Part shown: in pieces, positions 1 to 14,350 of the stretch
Position numbering within the stretch: position 1 is the stretch's first letter
How the letters are laid out: each line of letters opens with the position of its first letter
NCBI RefSeq assembly: GCF_029227915.1
Contig: NC_079879.1
Coordinates: 2,108,001-2,172,000, forward strand
DNA length: 64,000 nucleotides
From: Hydractinia symbiolongicarpus
Taxonomy: Eukaryota; Cnidaria; Hydrozoa; Anthoathecata; Hydractiniidae
Reading direction: 5' to 3'
Notes under the pieces: model-generated
What the model saw: only the letters and a program-made list of their open reading frames with translations
What the model was told of the DNA's origin: nothing
Databases searched by the model: none
Made by a program: the position numbers and the translations under genes

Positions 1-349
1 AGACAGTTTCAAAAACTACATTTCATTGACTTTCTAACAGTATCAGTCGGCTTGAGTTAAAATGGTTGCGTCACATATTCGTACCAACATGTATTTAGTG
101 ATATTTTTCTGATATTACTAGGTTGCAACGCTTTTAACAGGGAAACGATCGACTGTGGGACTTAATTGAACTGATTTTGGACTTTGACCTTATAAATATT
201 ATAAATGAGGCAATTGGACTCCAAGAAATAGCATTCTTCTTAATTTGACATGATTGCTGGAACTCAGCGATTACACTGGCCGCTGTGGTATCGCTTTAAT
301 GAAGAATTTAGATAAATATGTCATTTCGTACTGTGGGACCAATCCTAGC

Positions 350-357
350 CGTTAACG
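350..357. other. Palindrome CGTTAACG (monomer landmark, type 1)
   Basis: A perfect 8-bp palindrome directly followed by CGCGC, repeated at the same monomer position in many units across the window. Its position is occupied by CGCTAGCG in another monomer class (for example 1467-1474). A third class (CCTTAGCACGCGC) and the GC-rich class (usually CGTTAGCGCGCGC) do not have this palindrome, though the latter gains AGCGCGCGCT. A protein-binding role is possible but only inferred. Confidence 0.7.
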
Positions 358-1948
358 CGCGCTGAGAAAACATAGACAGCTTCCAAAACCACATTTCATT
401 GATATTCTAACGGTATAAGTCCGTTTCAGTTACAACGGTTGCGTCACATATTCGTACCAACATGTATTTAGCGATATTTTTCTGATATTACTAGGTTGCA
501 TCGCTTTTAACAATGAACGATTGACTGTGGGACTTAATTTCACTGATTTTGGACTTTGACCTTATAAATGTGATAAATGAGCCAATTTGACTCCAAGAAT
601 CAACATTCTTCTTAATCTGACATGATTGCTGGAACTCAGCGATTTCACAGAGTCTGTGGTAGCGCGTTATTTAAAAATTTAGATTAGTATGTCATTTTGC
701 ACTGTGGGACCAATTGTAGCCCTTAGCACGCGCTGAAAAAGTAGAGACAGTTTCAAAAAGTACATTTCATTGACTCTCTAACAGTATCAGTCGGCTTGAG
801 TTACAACGGTTGCGTCACATATTCGTACCAACATGTATTTAGTGATATTTTTCTGATATTACTAGGCTGCATCGCTTTTAACAGGGAAACGATCGACTGT
901 GGGACTTAATTGAACTGATTTTGGACTTTGACCTTATAAATATTATAAATGAGGCAATTGGACTCCAAGAAATAGCATTCTTCTTAATTTGACATGATTG
1001 CTGGAACTCAGCGATTACACTGGCCGCTGTGGTAGCGCTTTAATGAAGAATTTAGATAAATATGTCATTTTGTACTGTGGGACCAATCCTAGCCGTTAAC
1101 GCGCGCTGAGAAAACATAGACAGCTTCCAAAACCACATTTCATTGATATTCTAACGGTATAAGTCCGTTTTAGATACAACGGTTGCGTCACATATTCGTA
1201 CCAACATGTATTTAGCGATATTTTTCTGATATTAGTAGGTTGCATCGCTTTTAACAATGAAGCGATTGACTGTGGGACTTAATTTCACTGATTTTGGACT
1301 TTGACCTTATAAATGTGATAAATGAGGAAATTGGACTCCAAGAAATAACATTCTTCTTATTGTGACATGATTGCTGGAATTCAGCAATTGCACTGGGCGG
1401 TGTGATAGCGCTTCATTTAAAAATTCAGATAAATAAGTCATTTTGAAATGTGGGACCAATCCTAGCCGCTAGCGCTCGTTGAAGAAATAGAGACATTTTC
1501 AAGAACTACATTTCATTGATTTTCTAACGGTATAAGTCCGTTTCAGTTAAAACGGTTGCGTCACATATTTGTACCAACATGTATTTAGCGATATTTTTCT
1601 GATATTACTAGGTTGCATCGCTTTTAACAGTGAAACGATTGACTGTGGGACTTAATTGCACTGATTTTGGACTTTGACCTTATAAATGTGATAAATGAGC
1701 CAATTTGACTCCAAGAAACAACATTCTTCTTAATCTGACATGATTGCTGGAACTCAGCGATTTCACAGGGTGCTGTGCTAGCGCGTTATTTAAAACTTTA
1801 GATTAGTATGTCATTTTGTACTGTGGGACCAATTGTAGCCCTTAGCACGCGCTGAAAATGTAGAGACAGTTTCAAAAACTACATTTCATTGACTTTCTAA
1901 CAGTATCAGTCGGCTTGAGTTACAACGGTTGCGTCACATATTCGTACC

Positions 1949-3067
1949 AACATGTATTTAGTGATATTTTTCTGATATTACTAGGTTGCATCGCTTTCAA
2001 CAGTGAAACGATTGACTATGGGACTTAATTGCACTGATTTTGGACTTTGACCTTATAAATGTGATAAATGAGCCAATTTGACTCCAAGAAACAACATTCT
2101 CCTTAATCTGACATGATTGCTGGAACTCAGCGATTTCACAGGGTGCTGTGGTAGCGCGTTATTTAAAAATTTAGATTAGTATGTCATTTTGTACTGTGGG
2201 ACCAATTGTAGCCCTTAGCACGCGCTGAAAAAGTAGAGACAGTTTCAAAAACTACATTTCATTGACTTTCTAACAGTATCAGTGGGCTTGAGTTACAACG
2301 GTTGCGTCACATATTCGTACCAACATGTATTTAGTGATATTTTTCTGATATTACTAGGTTGCATCGCTTTTAACAGTGAAACGATTGACTGTGGGACTTA
2401 ATTACACTGATTTTGGACTTTGACCTTATAAATGTGATAAATGAGCCAACTTGACTCCAAGAAACAACATTCTTCTTAATCTGACATCATTGCTGGAACT
2501 CAGCGATTTCACAGGGCGCTGTGCTAGCGCTTCATTTAAAAATTTAGAATAGTATGTCATTTTGTACTGTGGGACCAATTGTAGCCTTTAGCACGCGCTG
2601 AAAAAGTAGAGACAGTTTCAAAAACTACATTTCATTGACTTTCTAACAGTATCAGTCGGCTTGAGTTACAACGGTTGCGTCACATATTCGTACCAACATG
2701 TTTTTAGTGATATTTTTCTGATATTACTAGGTTGCATCGCTTTCAACAGTGAAACGATTGACTGTGGGACTTAATTGCACTGATTTTGGACTTTGACCTT
2801 ATAAATGTGATAAATGAGCCAATTTGACTCCAAGAAACAACATTCTCCTTAATCTGACATGATTGCTGGAACTCAGCGATTTCACCGGGTGCTGTGGTAG
2901 CGCGTTATTTAAAAATTTAGATTAGTATGTCATTTTGTACTGTGGGACCAATTGTAGCCCTTAGCACGCGCTGAAAAAGTAGAGACAGTTTCAAAAACTA
3001 CATTTCATTGACTTTCTAACAGTATCAGTCGGCTTGAGTTACAACGGTTGCGTCACATATTCGTACC
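1949..3067 (+). repeat. Near-alternating monomer pair (746-bp offset)
   Basis: The monomers anchored at 1949 and 2695 share the same private variants: CTTTCAACAG instead of CTTTTAACAG, and ATTCTCC instead of ATTCTTC. The one between them (2322) does not. This is a 746-bp, two-monomer periodicity. The preceding 1.9 kb shows a similar two-monomer pattern: anchors 86 and 830 both carry CAGGGAAACGATCG, with a 744-bp offset. Confidence 0.6.
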
Positions 3068-3422
3068 AACATGTATTTAGTGATATTTTTCTGATATTAC
3101 TAGGTTGCATCGCTTTTAACAGTGAAACGATCGACTGTGGGACTTAATTGAACTGATTTTGGACTTTGACCTTATAAATATTATAAATGAGGCAATTGGA
3201 CTCCAAGAAATAGCATTCTTCTTAATTTGACATGATTGCTGGAACTCAGCGATTACACTGGGTGCTGTGCTAGCGCGTTATTTATAAATTTAGATTAGTA
3301 TGTCATTTTGTACTGTGGGACCAATTGTAGCCCTTAGCACGCGCTGAAAAAGTAGAGACAGTTTGACTTTCTAACAGTATCAGTCGGCTTGAGTTACAAC
3401 GGTTGCGTCACATATTCGTACC
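3068..3422 (+). repeat. Monomer with an 18-bp deletion
   Basis: Anchor spacing is 355 bp. Around 3363-3366 the sequence runs from GAGACAGTTT straight into GACTTTCTAAC. The usual 18 bases between them, which include CTACATTTCATT, are missing. The flanking monomers are full length. This deletion is not seen again in the window, so it was not spread by later duplication. Confidence 0.85.
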
Positions 3423-4089
3423 AACATGTATTTAGTGATATTTTTCTGATATTACTAGGTTGCATCGCTTTTAACAGTGAAACGATCGACTGTGGGACTT
3501 AATTGAACTGATTTTGGACTTTGACCTTATAAATATTATAAATGAGGCAATTAGACTCCAAGAAATAGCATTCTTCTTAATTTGACATGATTGCTGGAAC
3601 TCAGCGATTACACTGGGTGCTGTGGTAGCGCGTTATTTAAAAATTTAGATTAGTATGTCATTTTGTACTGTGGGACCAATTGTAGCCCTTAGCACGCGCT
3701 GAAAAAGTAGAGACAGTTTCAAAAACTACATTTCATTGACTTTCTAACAGTATCAGTCGGCTTGAGTTACAACAGTTGCGTCACATATTCGTACCAACAT
3801 GTATTTAGTGATATTTTTCTGATATTACTAGGTTGCATCGCTTTTAACAGTGAAACGATCGACTGTGGGACTTAATTGAACTGATTTTGGACTTTGACCT
3901 TATAAATATTATAAATGAGGCAATTGGACTCCAAGAAATAGCATTCTTCTTAATTTGACATGATTGCTGGAACTCAGCGATTACACTGGCCGCTGTGGTA
4001 GCGCTTCATTTAAAAATTCAGATAAATAAGTCATTTTGAAATGTGGGACCAATCCTAGCCGCTAGCGCTCGTTGAAGAAATAGAGACAT

Positions 4090-7000
4090 TTTCAAAAACT
4101 AAATTTCGTTGATTTTCTAACAGTATAAGTCCGTTACAGTTACAACGGTTGCGTCACATATTTGTACCAACATGTATTTAGCGATATTTTTCTGATATTT
4201 CTAGGTTGCATCGCTTTTATCAGTGAAACGATTGACTGTGGGACTTAATTGCACTGATTTTGGACTTTGACCTTATAAATGTGATAAATGAGCCAATTTG
4301 ACACCAAGAAACAACATTCTTCTTAATCTGACATGATTGCTGGAACTTAGCGATTGCACTGGGCGCTGTGATAGCGCTTCATTTAAATATTCAGATAAAT
4401 AAGTCATTTTGTAATGTGGGACCAATCCCAGCCGCTAGCGCTCGTTGAAGAAATAGAGACATTTTCGAAAACTACATTTCATTGATTTTCTAACGGTATA
4501 AGTCCGTTTCATTTACAACGGTTGCGTCACATATTTGTACCAACATGTATTTAGCGATTTTTTTCTGATGTTACTAGGTTGCATCGCTTTTAACAGTGAA
4601 ACGATTGACTGTGGGACTTAATTGCACTGATTTTGGACTTTGACCTTATAAATGTGATAAATGAGCCAATTTGACTCCAAGAAACAACATTCTTCTTAAT
4701 CTGACATGATTGCTGGAACTCAGCGATTTCACAGGGTGCTGTGGTAGCGCGTTATTTAAAAATTTAGATTAGTATGTAATTTTGTACTGTGGGACCAATT
4801 GTAGCCCTTAGCACGCACTGAAAAAGTAGAGACAGTTTCGAAAACTAAATTTCATTGACTTTCTAACAGTATCAGTCGGCTTGAGTTACAACGGTTGCGT
4901 CACATATTCGTACAAACATGTATTTAGGGATATTTTTATGATATTACTAGGTTGCATCGCTTTCAACAGTGAAACGATTGACTGTGGGACTTAATTGCAC
5001 TGATTTTGGACTTTGACCTTATAAATGTGATAAATGAGCCAATTTGACTCCAAGAAACAACATTCTCCTTAATCTGACATGATTGCTGAAACTCAGCGAT
5101 TTCACAGGGTGCTGTGGTAGCGCGTTATTTAAAAATTTAGATTAGTGTGTCATTTTGTACTGTGGGACCAATTGTAGCCCTTAGCACGCGCTGAAAAAGT
5201 GGAGACAGTTTCAAAAACTACATTTCATTGACTTTCTAACAGTATCTGTCGGCTTGAGTTACAACGGTTGCGTCACATATTCGTACCAACATGTATTTAG
5301 TGATATTTTTCTGATATTACTAGGTTGCATCGCTTTTAACAGTGAAACGATCGACTGTGGGACTTAATTGAACTGATTTTGGACTTTGACCTTATAAATA
5401 TTATAAATGAGGCAATTGGACTCCAAGAAATAGCATTCTTCTTAATTTGACATGATTGCTGGAACTCAGCGATTACTATGGGTGCTGTGCTAGCGCGTTA
5501 TTTAAAAATATAGATTAGTATGTCATTTTGTACTGTGGGACCAATTGTAGCCCTTAGCACGCGCTGAAAAAGTAGAGACAGTTTCAAAAACTACATTTCA
5601 TTGATTTTCTAACGGTATAAGTCCGTTACAGTTACAACGGTTGCGTCACATATTTGTACCAACATGTATTTAGCGATATTTTTCTGATATTTCTAGGTTG
5701 CATCGCTTTTAACAGTGAAACGATTGACTGTGGGACTTAATTGCACTGATTTTGGACTTTGACCTTATAAATGTGATAAATGAGCCAATTTGACACCAAG
5801 AAACAACATTCTTCTTAATCTGACATGATTGCTGGAACTCAGCGATTGCACTGGGCGCTGTGATAGCGCTTCATTTAAATATTCAGATAAATAAGTCATT
5901 TTGTAATGTGGGACCAATCCCAGCCGCTAGCGCTCGTTGAAGAAATAGAGACATTTTCGAAAACTACATTTCATTGATTTTCTAACGGTATAAGTCCGTT
6001 TCATTTACAACGGTTGCGTCACATATTTGTACCAACATGTATTTAGCGATTTTTTTCTGATGTTACTAGGTTGCATCGCTTTTAACAGTGAAACGATTGA
6101 CTGTGGGACTTAATTGCACTGATTTTGGACTTTGACCTTATAAATGTGATAAATGAGCCAATTTGACTCCAAGAAACAACATTCTTCTTAATCTGACATG
6201 ATTGCTGGAACTCAGCGATTTCACAGTGTGCTGTGGTAGCGCGTTATTTAAAAATTTAGATTAGTATGTCATTTTGTACTGTGGGACCAATTGTAGCCCT
6301 TAGCACGCACTGAAAAAGTAGAGACAGTTTCGAAAACTACATTTCATTGACTTTCTAACAGTATCAGTCGGCTTGAGTTACAACGGTTGCGTCACATATT
6401 CGTACCAACATGTATTTAGGGATATTTTTATGATATTACTAGGTTGCATCGCTTATAACAGTGAAACGATCGACTGTGGGACTTAATTGAACTGATTTTG
6501 GACTTTGACCTTATAAATGTGATAAATGAGCCAATTTGACACCAAGAAATAGCATTCTTCTTAATCTGACATGATTGCTGGAACTTAGCGATTGCACTGG
6601 GCGCTGTGATAGCGCTTCATTTAAATATTCAGATAAATAAGTCATTTTGTAATGTGGGACCAATCCCAGCCGCTAGCGCTCGTTGAAGAAATAGAGACAT
6701 TTTCGAAAACTACATTTCATTGATTTTCTAACGGTATAAGTCCGTTTCATTTACAACGGTTGCGTCACATATTTGTACCAACATGTATTTAGCGATTTTT
6801 TTCTGATGTTACTAGGTTGCATCGCTTTTAACAGTGAAACGATTGACTGTGGGACTTAATTGCACTGATTTTGGACTTTGACCTTATAAATGTGATAAAT
6901 GAGCCAATTTGACTCCAAGAAACAACATTCTTCTTAATCTGACATGATTGCTGGAACTCAGCGATTTCACAGGGTGCTGTGGTAGCGCGTTATTTAAAAA

Positions 7001-7200
7001 TTTAGATTAGTATGTCATTTTGTACTGTGGGACCAATTGTAGCCCTTAGCACGCACTGAAAAAGTAGAGACAGTTTCGAAAACTACATTTCATTGACTTT
7101 CTAACAGTATCAGTCGGCTTGAGTTACAACGGTTGCGTCACATATTCGTACCAACATGTATTTAGGGATATTTTTATGATATTACTAGGTTGCATCGCTT
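4090..7200 (+). repeat. Two-monomer segment in three copies (offsets 1,492 and 746 bp)
   Basis: The rare combination ATTTTCGAAAACTAC, TTTCATTTACAACGG and GATTTTTTTCTGATGTT occurs with start points at 4461, 5953 and 6699. It marks copies of a roughly 0.75-0.9-kb segment at about 4.09-4.99, 5.58-6.44 and 6.44-7.2 kb. The private TTGACACCAAGAAA variant and CAATCCCAGCC travel with it. Between copies one and two lies a two-monomer spacer of other types. The same segment without the TTTTCG change recurs near 9683, 11920, 14158 and 16023. Confidence 0.75.
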
Positions 7201-8999
7201 TTAACAGTGAAACGATCGACTGTGGGACTTAATTGAACTGATTTTTGACTTTGACCTTATAAATATTATAAATGAGGCAATTGGACTCCAAGAAATAGCA
7301 TTCTTCTTAATTTGACATGATTGCTGGAATTCAGCGATTACACTGGCCGCTGTGGTAGCGCTTTAATGAATAATTTAGATAAATATGTCATTTTGTACTG
7401 TGGGACCAATCCTAGCCGTTAACGCGCGCTGAGAAAACATAGACAGCTTCCAAAACCACATTTCATTGATATTCTAACGGTATAAGTCCGTTTCAGTTAC
7501 AACGGTTGCGTCACATATTTGTACCAACATGTATTTAGCGATATTTTTCTGATATTACTAGGTTGCATCGCTTTCAACAGTGAAACGATTGACTGTGGGA
7601 CTTAATTGCACTGATTTTGGACTTTGACCTTATAAATGTGATAAATGAGCCAATTTGACTCCAAGAAACAACATTCTTCTTAATCTGACATGATTGCTGG
7701 AACTCAGCGATTTCACAGGGTGCTGTGGTAGCGCGTTATTCAAAAATTTAGATTAGTATGTCATTTTGTACTGTGGGACCAATTGTAGCCCTTAGCACAC
7801 GCTGAAAAAGAAGAGACAGTTTCAAAAACTACATTTCATTGACTTTCTAACAGTATCAGTCGGCTTGAGTTACAACGGTTGCGTCACATATTCGTACCAA
7901 CATGTATTTAGTGATATTTTTCTGATATTACTGGGTTGCATCGCTTTTAACAGGGAAACGGTCGACTGTGGGACTTAATTGAACTGATTTTGGACTTTGA
8001 CCTTATAAATATTATAAATGAGGCAATTGGACTCCAAGAAATAGCATTCTTCTTAATTTGACATGATTGCTGGAACTTAGCGATTGCACTGGGCGCTGTG
8101 ATAGCGCTTCATTTAAAAATTCAGATAAATAAGTCATTTTGTAATGTGGGACCAATCCCAGCCGCTAGCGCTCGTTGAAGAAATAGAGACATTTTCAAAA
8201 ACTACATTTCATTGACTTTCTAACAGTATCAGTCGGCTTGAGTTACAACGGTTGCGTCACATATTCGTACCAACATGTATTTAGGGATATTTTTATGATA
8301 TTACTAGGTTGCATCGCTTATAACAGTGAAACGATCGACTGTGGGACTTAATTGAACTGATTTTGGACTTTGACCTTATAAATATTATAAATGAGGCAAT
8401 TGGACTCCAAGAAATAGCATTCTTCTTAATTTGACATGATTGCTGGAACTCAGCGATTACACTGGCCGCTGTGGTAGCGCTTTAATGAATAATTTAGATA
8501 AATATGTCATTTTGTACTGTGGGACCAATCCTAGCCGTTAACGCGCGCTGAGAAAACATAGACAGCTTCCAAAACCACATTTTATTGATATTCTAACGGT
8601 ATAAGTCCGTTTCAGTTACAACGGTTGCGTCACATATTTGTACCAACATGTATTTAGCGATATTTTTCTGATATTACTAGGTTGCATCGCTTTTAACAGT
8701 GAAACGATTGACTGTGGGACTTAATTGCACTGATTTTGGTCTTTGACCTTATAAATGTGATAAATAAGCCAATTTGACTCCAAGAAACAACATTCTTCTT
8801 AATCTGACATGATTGCTGGAACTCAGCGATTTCACAGGGTGCTGTGGTAGCGCGTTATTTAAAAATTTAGATTAGTATGTCATTTTGTACTGTGGGACCA
8901 ATTGTAGCCCTTAGAACGCGCTGAAAAAGTAGAGACAGTTTCAAAAACTACATTTCATTGACTTTCTAACAGTATCAGTCGGCTTGAGTTACAACGGTT

Positions 9000-11900
9000 G
9001 CGTCACATATTCGTACCAACATGTATTTAGTGATATTTTTCTGATATTACTAGGTTGCATCGCTTTTAACAGGGAAACGATCGACTGTGGGACTTATTTG
9101 AACTGATTTTGGACTTTGACCTTATAAATGTTATAAATGAGGCAATTGGACTCCAAGAAATAGCATTCTTTTTAATTTGACATGATTGCTGGAACTCAGC
9201 GATTACACTGGCCGCTGTGGTAGCGCTTTATTTAAAAATTCAGATAAATAAGTCATTTTGAAATGTGGGACCAATCCTAGCCGCTAGCGCTTGTTGAAGA
9301 AATAGAGACATTTTCAAAAACTACATTTCATTGATTTTCTAACGGTATAAGTCCGTTACAGTTACAACGGTTGCGTCACATATTTGTACCAACATGTATT
9401 TAGCGATATTTTTCTGATATTTCTAGGTTGCATCGCTTTTAACAGTGAAACGATTGACTGTGGGACTTAATTGCACTGATTTTGGACTTTGACCTTATAA
9501 ATGTGATAAATGAGCCAATTTGACACCAAGAAACAACATTCTTCTTAATCTGACATGATTGCTGGAGCTTAGCGATTGCACTGGGCGCTGTGATAGCGCT
9601 TCATTTAAAAATTCAGATAAATAAGTCATTTTGTAATGTGGAACCAATCCCAGCCGCTAGCGCTCGTTGAAGAAATAGAGACATTTTCAAAAACTACATT
9701 TCATTGATTTTCTAACGGTATAAGTCCGTTTCATTTACAACGGTTGCGTCACATATTTGTACCAACATGTATTTAGCGATTTTTTTCTGATGTTACTAGG
9801 TTGCATCGCTTTTAACAGTGAAACGATTGACTGTGGGACTTAATTGCACTGATTTTGGACTTTGACCTTATAAATGTGATAAATGAGCCAATTTGACTCC
9901 AAGAAACAACATTCTTCTTAATCTGACATAATTGCTGGAACTCAGCGATTTCACAGGGTGCTGTGGTAGCGCGTTATTTAAAAATTTAGATTAGTATGTC
10001 ATTTTGTACTGTGGGACCAATTGTAGCCCTTAGCACGCGCTGAAAAAGTAGAGACAGTTTCAAAAACTACATTTCATTGACTTTCTAACAGTATCAGTCG
10101 GCTTGAGTTACAACGGTTGCGTCACATATTCGTACCAACATGTATTTAGGGATATTTTTATGATATTACTAGGTTGCATCGCTTTTAACAGTGAAACGAT
10201 CGACTGTGGGACTTAATTGAACTGATTTTGGACTTTGACCTTATAAATATTATAAATGAGGCAATTGGACTCCAAGAAATAGCATTCTTCTTAATTTGAC
10301 ATGATTGCTGGAACTCAGCGATTACACTGGCCGCTGTGGTAGCGCTTTAATGAATAATTTAGATAAATATGTCATTTTGTACTGTGGGACCAATCCTAGC
10401 CGTTAACGCGCGCTGAGAAAACATAGACAGCTTCCAAAACCACATTTCATTGATATTCTAACGGTATAAGTCCGTTTCAGTTACAACGGTTGCGTCACAT
10501 ATTTGTACCAACATGTATTTAGCGATATTTTTCTGATATTACTAGGTTGCATCGCTTTTAACAGTGAAACGATTGACTGTGGGACTTACTTGCACTGATT
10601 TTGGACTTTGACCTTAAAAATATTATAAATGAGGCAATTGGACTCCAAGAAATAGCATTCTTCTTAATTTGACATGATTGCTGGAACTCAGCGTTTACAC
10701 TGGCCGCTGTGGTAGCGCTTTAATGAATAATTTAGATAAATATGTCATTTTGTACTGTGGGACCAATCTTAGCCGTTAACGCGCGCTGAGAAAACATAGA
10801 CAGCTTCCAAAACCACATTTCATTGATATTCTAACGGTATAAGTCCGTTTCAGTTACAACGGTTGCGTCACATATTTGTACCAACATGTATTTAGCGATA
10901 TTTTTCTGATATTACTAGGTTGCATCGCTTTTAACAGTGAAACGATTGACTGTGGGACTTAATTGCACTGATTTTGAACTTTGACCTTAAATATGTGATA
11001 AATGAGCCAATTTGACTCAAAGAAACAACATTCTCCTTAATCTGACATGATTGCTGGAACTCAGCGATTTCACAGGGTGCTGTGGTAGCGCGTTATTTAA
11101 AAATTTAGATTAGTATGTCATTTTGTACTGTGGGACCAATTGTAGCCCTTAGCACGCGCTGAAAAAGTAGAGACAGTTTCAAAAACTACATTTCATTGAC
11201 TTTCTAACAGTATCAGTCGGCTTGAGTTACAACGGTTGCGTCACATATTCGTACCAACATGTATTTAGTGATATTTTTCTGATATTACTAGGTTGATCGC
11301 TTTTAACAGTGAAACGATGGACTCTGGGACTTAATTGAACTGATTTTGGACTTTGACCTTATAAATATTATAAATGAGGCAATTGGACTCCAAGAAATAG
11401 CATTCGTCTTAATTTGACATGATTGCTGGAACTCAGCGATTACACAGGCCGCTGTGGTAGCGCTTTAATGAAGAATTTAGATAAATATGTCATTTTGAAA
11501 TGTGGGACCAATCCTAGCCGCTAGCGCTCGTTGAAGAAATAGAGACATTTTCAAAAACTTTATTTCATTGATTTTCTAACGGTATAAGTCCGTTACAGTT
11601 ACAACGGTTGCGTCACATATTTGTACCAACATGTATTTAGCGATATTTTTCTGATATTTCTAGGTTGCATCGCTTTTAACAGTGAAACGATGGACTGTGG
11701 GACTTAATTGCACTGATTTTGGACTTTGACCTTATAAATGTGATAAATGAGCCAATTTGACACCAAGAAACAACATTCTTCTTAATCTGACATGATTGCT
11801 GGAACTTAGCGATTGCACTGGGCGCTGTGATAGCGCTTCATTTAAAAATTCAGATAAATAAGTCATTTTGTAATGTGGGACCAATCCCAGCCGCTAGCGC

Positions 11901-14350
11901 TCGTTGAAGAAATAGAGGCATTTTCAAAAACTACATTTCATTGATTTTCTAACGGTATAAGTCCGTTTCATTTACAACGGTTGCGTCACATATTTGTACC
12001 AACATGTATTTAGCGATTTTTTTCTGATGTTACTAGGTTGCATCGCTTTTAACAGTGAAACGATTGACTGTGGGACCTAATTGCACTGATTTTGGACTTT
12101 GACCTTATAAATGTGATAAATGAGCCAATTTGACTCCAAGAAACAACATTCTTCTTAATCTGACATAATTGCTGGAACTCAGCGATTTCACAGGGTGCTG
12201 TGGTAGCGCGTTATTTGAAAATTTAGATTAGTATGTCATTTTGTACTGTGGGACCAATTGTAGCCCTTAGCACGCGCTGAAAAAGTAGAGACAGTTTCGA
12301 AAACTACATTTCATTGACTTTCTAACAGTATCAGTCGGCTTGAGTTACAACGGTTGCGTCACATATTCGTACCAACATGTATTTAGGGATATTTTTATGA
12401 TATTACTAGGTTGCATCGCTTTTAACAGTGAAACGATCGAGTGTGGGACTTAATTGAACTGATTTTGGACTTTGACCTTATAAATATTATAAATGAGGCA
12501 ATTGGACTCCAAGAAATAGCAATCTTCTTAATTTGACATGATTGCTGGAACTCAGCGATTACACTGGCCGCTGTGGTAGCGCTTTAATGAAGAATTTAAA
12601 TAAATATGTCATTTTGTACTGTGGGACCATTCCTAGCCGTTATCGCGCGCTGAGAAAACATAGACAGCTTCCAAAACCACATTTCATTGATATTCTAACG
12701 GTATAAGTCCGTTTCAGTTACAACGGTTGCGTCACATATTCGTACCAACATGTATTTAGCGATATTTTTCTGATATTACTAAGTTGCATCGCTTTTAACA
12801 ATGAAGCGACTGACTGTGGGACTTAATTTCACTGATTTTGGACTTTGACCTTATAAATGTGATAAATAAGGAAATTGGACTACAAGAAATAACATTCTTC
12901 TTAATGTGACATGATTGCTGGAATTCAGCGATTGCACTGGGCGCTGTGATAGCGCTTCATTTAAAAATTCAGATAAATAAGTCATTTTGAAATGTGGGAC
13001 CAATCCTAGCCGCTAGCGCTCGTTGAAGAAATAGAGACATTTTCAAAAACTACATTTCATTGATTTTCTAACGGTATAAGTCCGTTACAGTTACAACGGT
13101 TGCGTCACATATTTGTACCAACATGTATTTAGCGATATTTTTTTGATATTACTAGGTTGCATCGCTTTTAACAGTGAAACGATTGACTGTGGGACTTAAT
13201 TGCACTGATTTTGGTCTTTGACCTTATAAATGTGATAAATGAGCCAATTTGACTCCAAGAAACAACATTCTTCTTAATCTGACATGATTGCTGGAACTCA
13301 GCGATTTCACAGGGTGCTGTGGTAGCGCGTTATTTAAAAATTTAGATTAGTATGTCATTTTGTACTGTGGGACCAATTGTAGCCCTTAGCACGCGCTGAA
13401 AAAGTAGAGACAGTTTCAAAAACTACATTTCATTGACTTTCTAACAGTATCAGTCGGCTTGAGTTACAACGGTTGCGTCACATATTCGTACCAACATGTA
13501 TTTAGTGATATTTTTCTGATATTACTAGGTTGCATCGCTTTTAACAGGGAAACGATCGACTGTGGGACTTAATTAAACTGATTTTGGACTTTGACCTTAT
13601 AAATGTTATAAATGAGGCAATTGGACTCCAAGAAATAGCATTCTTCTTAATTTGACATGATTGCTGGAACTCAGCGATTACACTGGCCGCTGTGGTAGCG
13701 CTTCATTTAAAAATTCAGATAAATAAGTCATTTTGAAATGTGGGACCAATCCTAGCCGCTAGCGCTTGTTGAAGAAATAGAGACATTTTCAAAAACTACA
13801 TTTCATTGATTTTCTAACGGTATAAGTCCGTTACAGTTACAACGGTTGCGTCACATATTTGTACCAACATGTATTTAGCGATATTTTTCTGATATTTCTA
13901 GGTTGCATCGCTTTTAACAGTGAAACGATTGACTGTGGGACTTAATTGCACTGATTTTGGACTTTGACCTTATAAATGTGATAAATGAGCCAATTTGACA
14001 CCAAGAAACAACATTCTTCTTAATCTGACATGATTGCTGGAACTTAGCGATTGCACTGGGCGCTGTGATAGCGCTTCATTTAAAAATTCAGATAAATAAG
14101 TCATTTTGTAATGTGGGACCAATCCCAGCCGCTAGCGCTCGTTGAAGAAATAGAGACATTTTCAAAAACTACATTTCATTGATTTTCTAACGGTATAAGT
14201 CCGTTTCATTTACAACGGTTGCGTCACATATTTGTACCAACATGTATTTAGCGATTTTTTTCTGATGTTACTAGGTTGCATCGCTTTTAACAGTGAAACG
14301 ATTGACTGTGGGACTTAATTGCACTGATTTTGGACTTTGACCTTATAAAT
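9000..14350 (+). repeat. Six-monomer HOR, ~2,238 bp
   Basis: Diagnostic segments (GATTTTTTTCTGATGTT monomers preceded by CAATCCCAGCC) recur with start points 9683, 11920 and 14158, offsets of 2,237 and 2,238 bp, which is six monomers. The accompanying monomers follow in the same order in the copies. One copy is 1 bp shorter because the monomer anchored at 11256 has lost a C in GGTTGCATCGC (it reads GGTTGATCGC). The order breaks down at both ends, where five- and eleven-monomer offsets take over. Confidence 0.65.

Noticed and set aside
86-110. CENP-B-box-like motif TTCGTACCAACATG
   Set aside because: It keeps TTCG and the central A of the mammalian CENP-B box, but has ATGT where the required CGGG should be. 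The match is too weak to call.
120-135. Pol III B-box-like GGTTGCATCGC
   Set aside because: Only partly like GGTTCGANTCC, with no matching A-box at a tRNA-like distance and no tRNA fold.
191-197. TATAAAT as a promoter in each monomer
   Set aside because: A TATA-like run in AT-rich repeat DNA is expected by chance. There is no associated initiator, reading frame or terminator to support transcription.
6410-6425. TTTAGGG resembling a telomere repeat
   Set aside because: Occurs singly as a variant of TTTAGCG or TTTAGTG next to the anchor and never in tandem.
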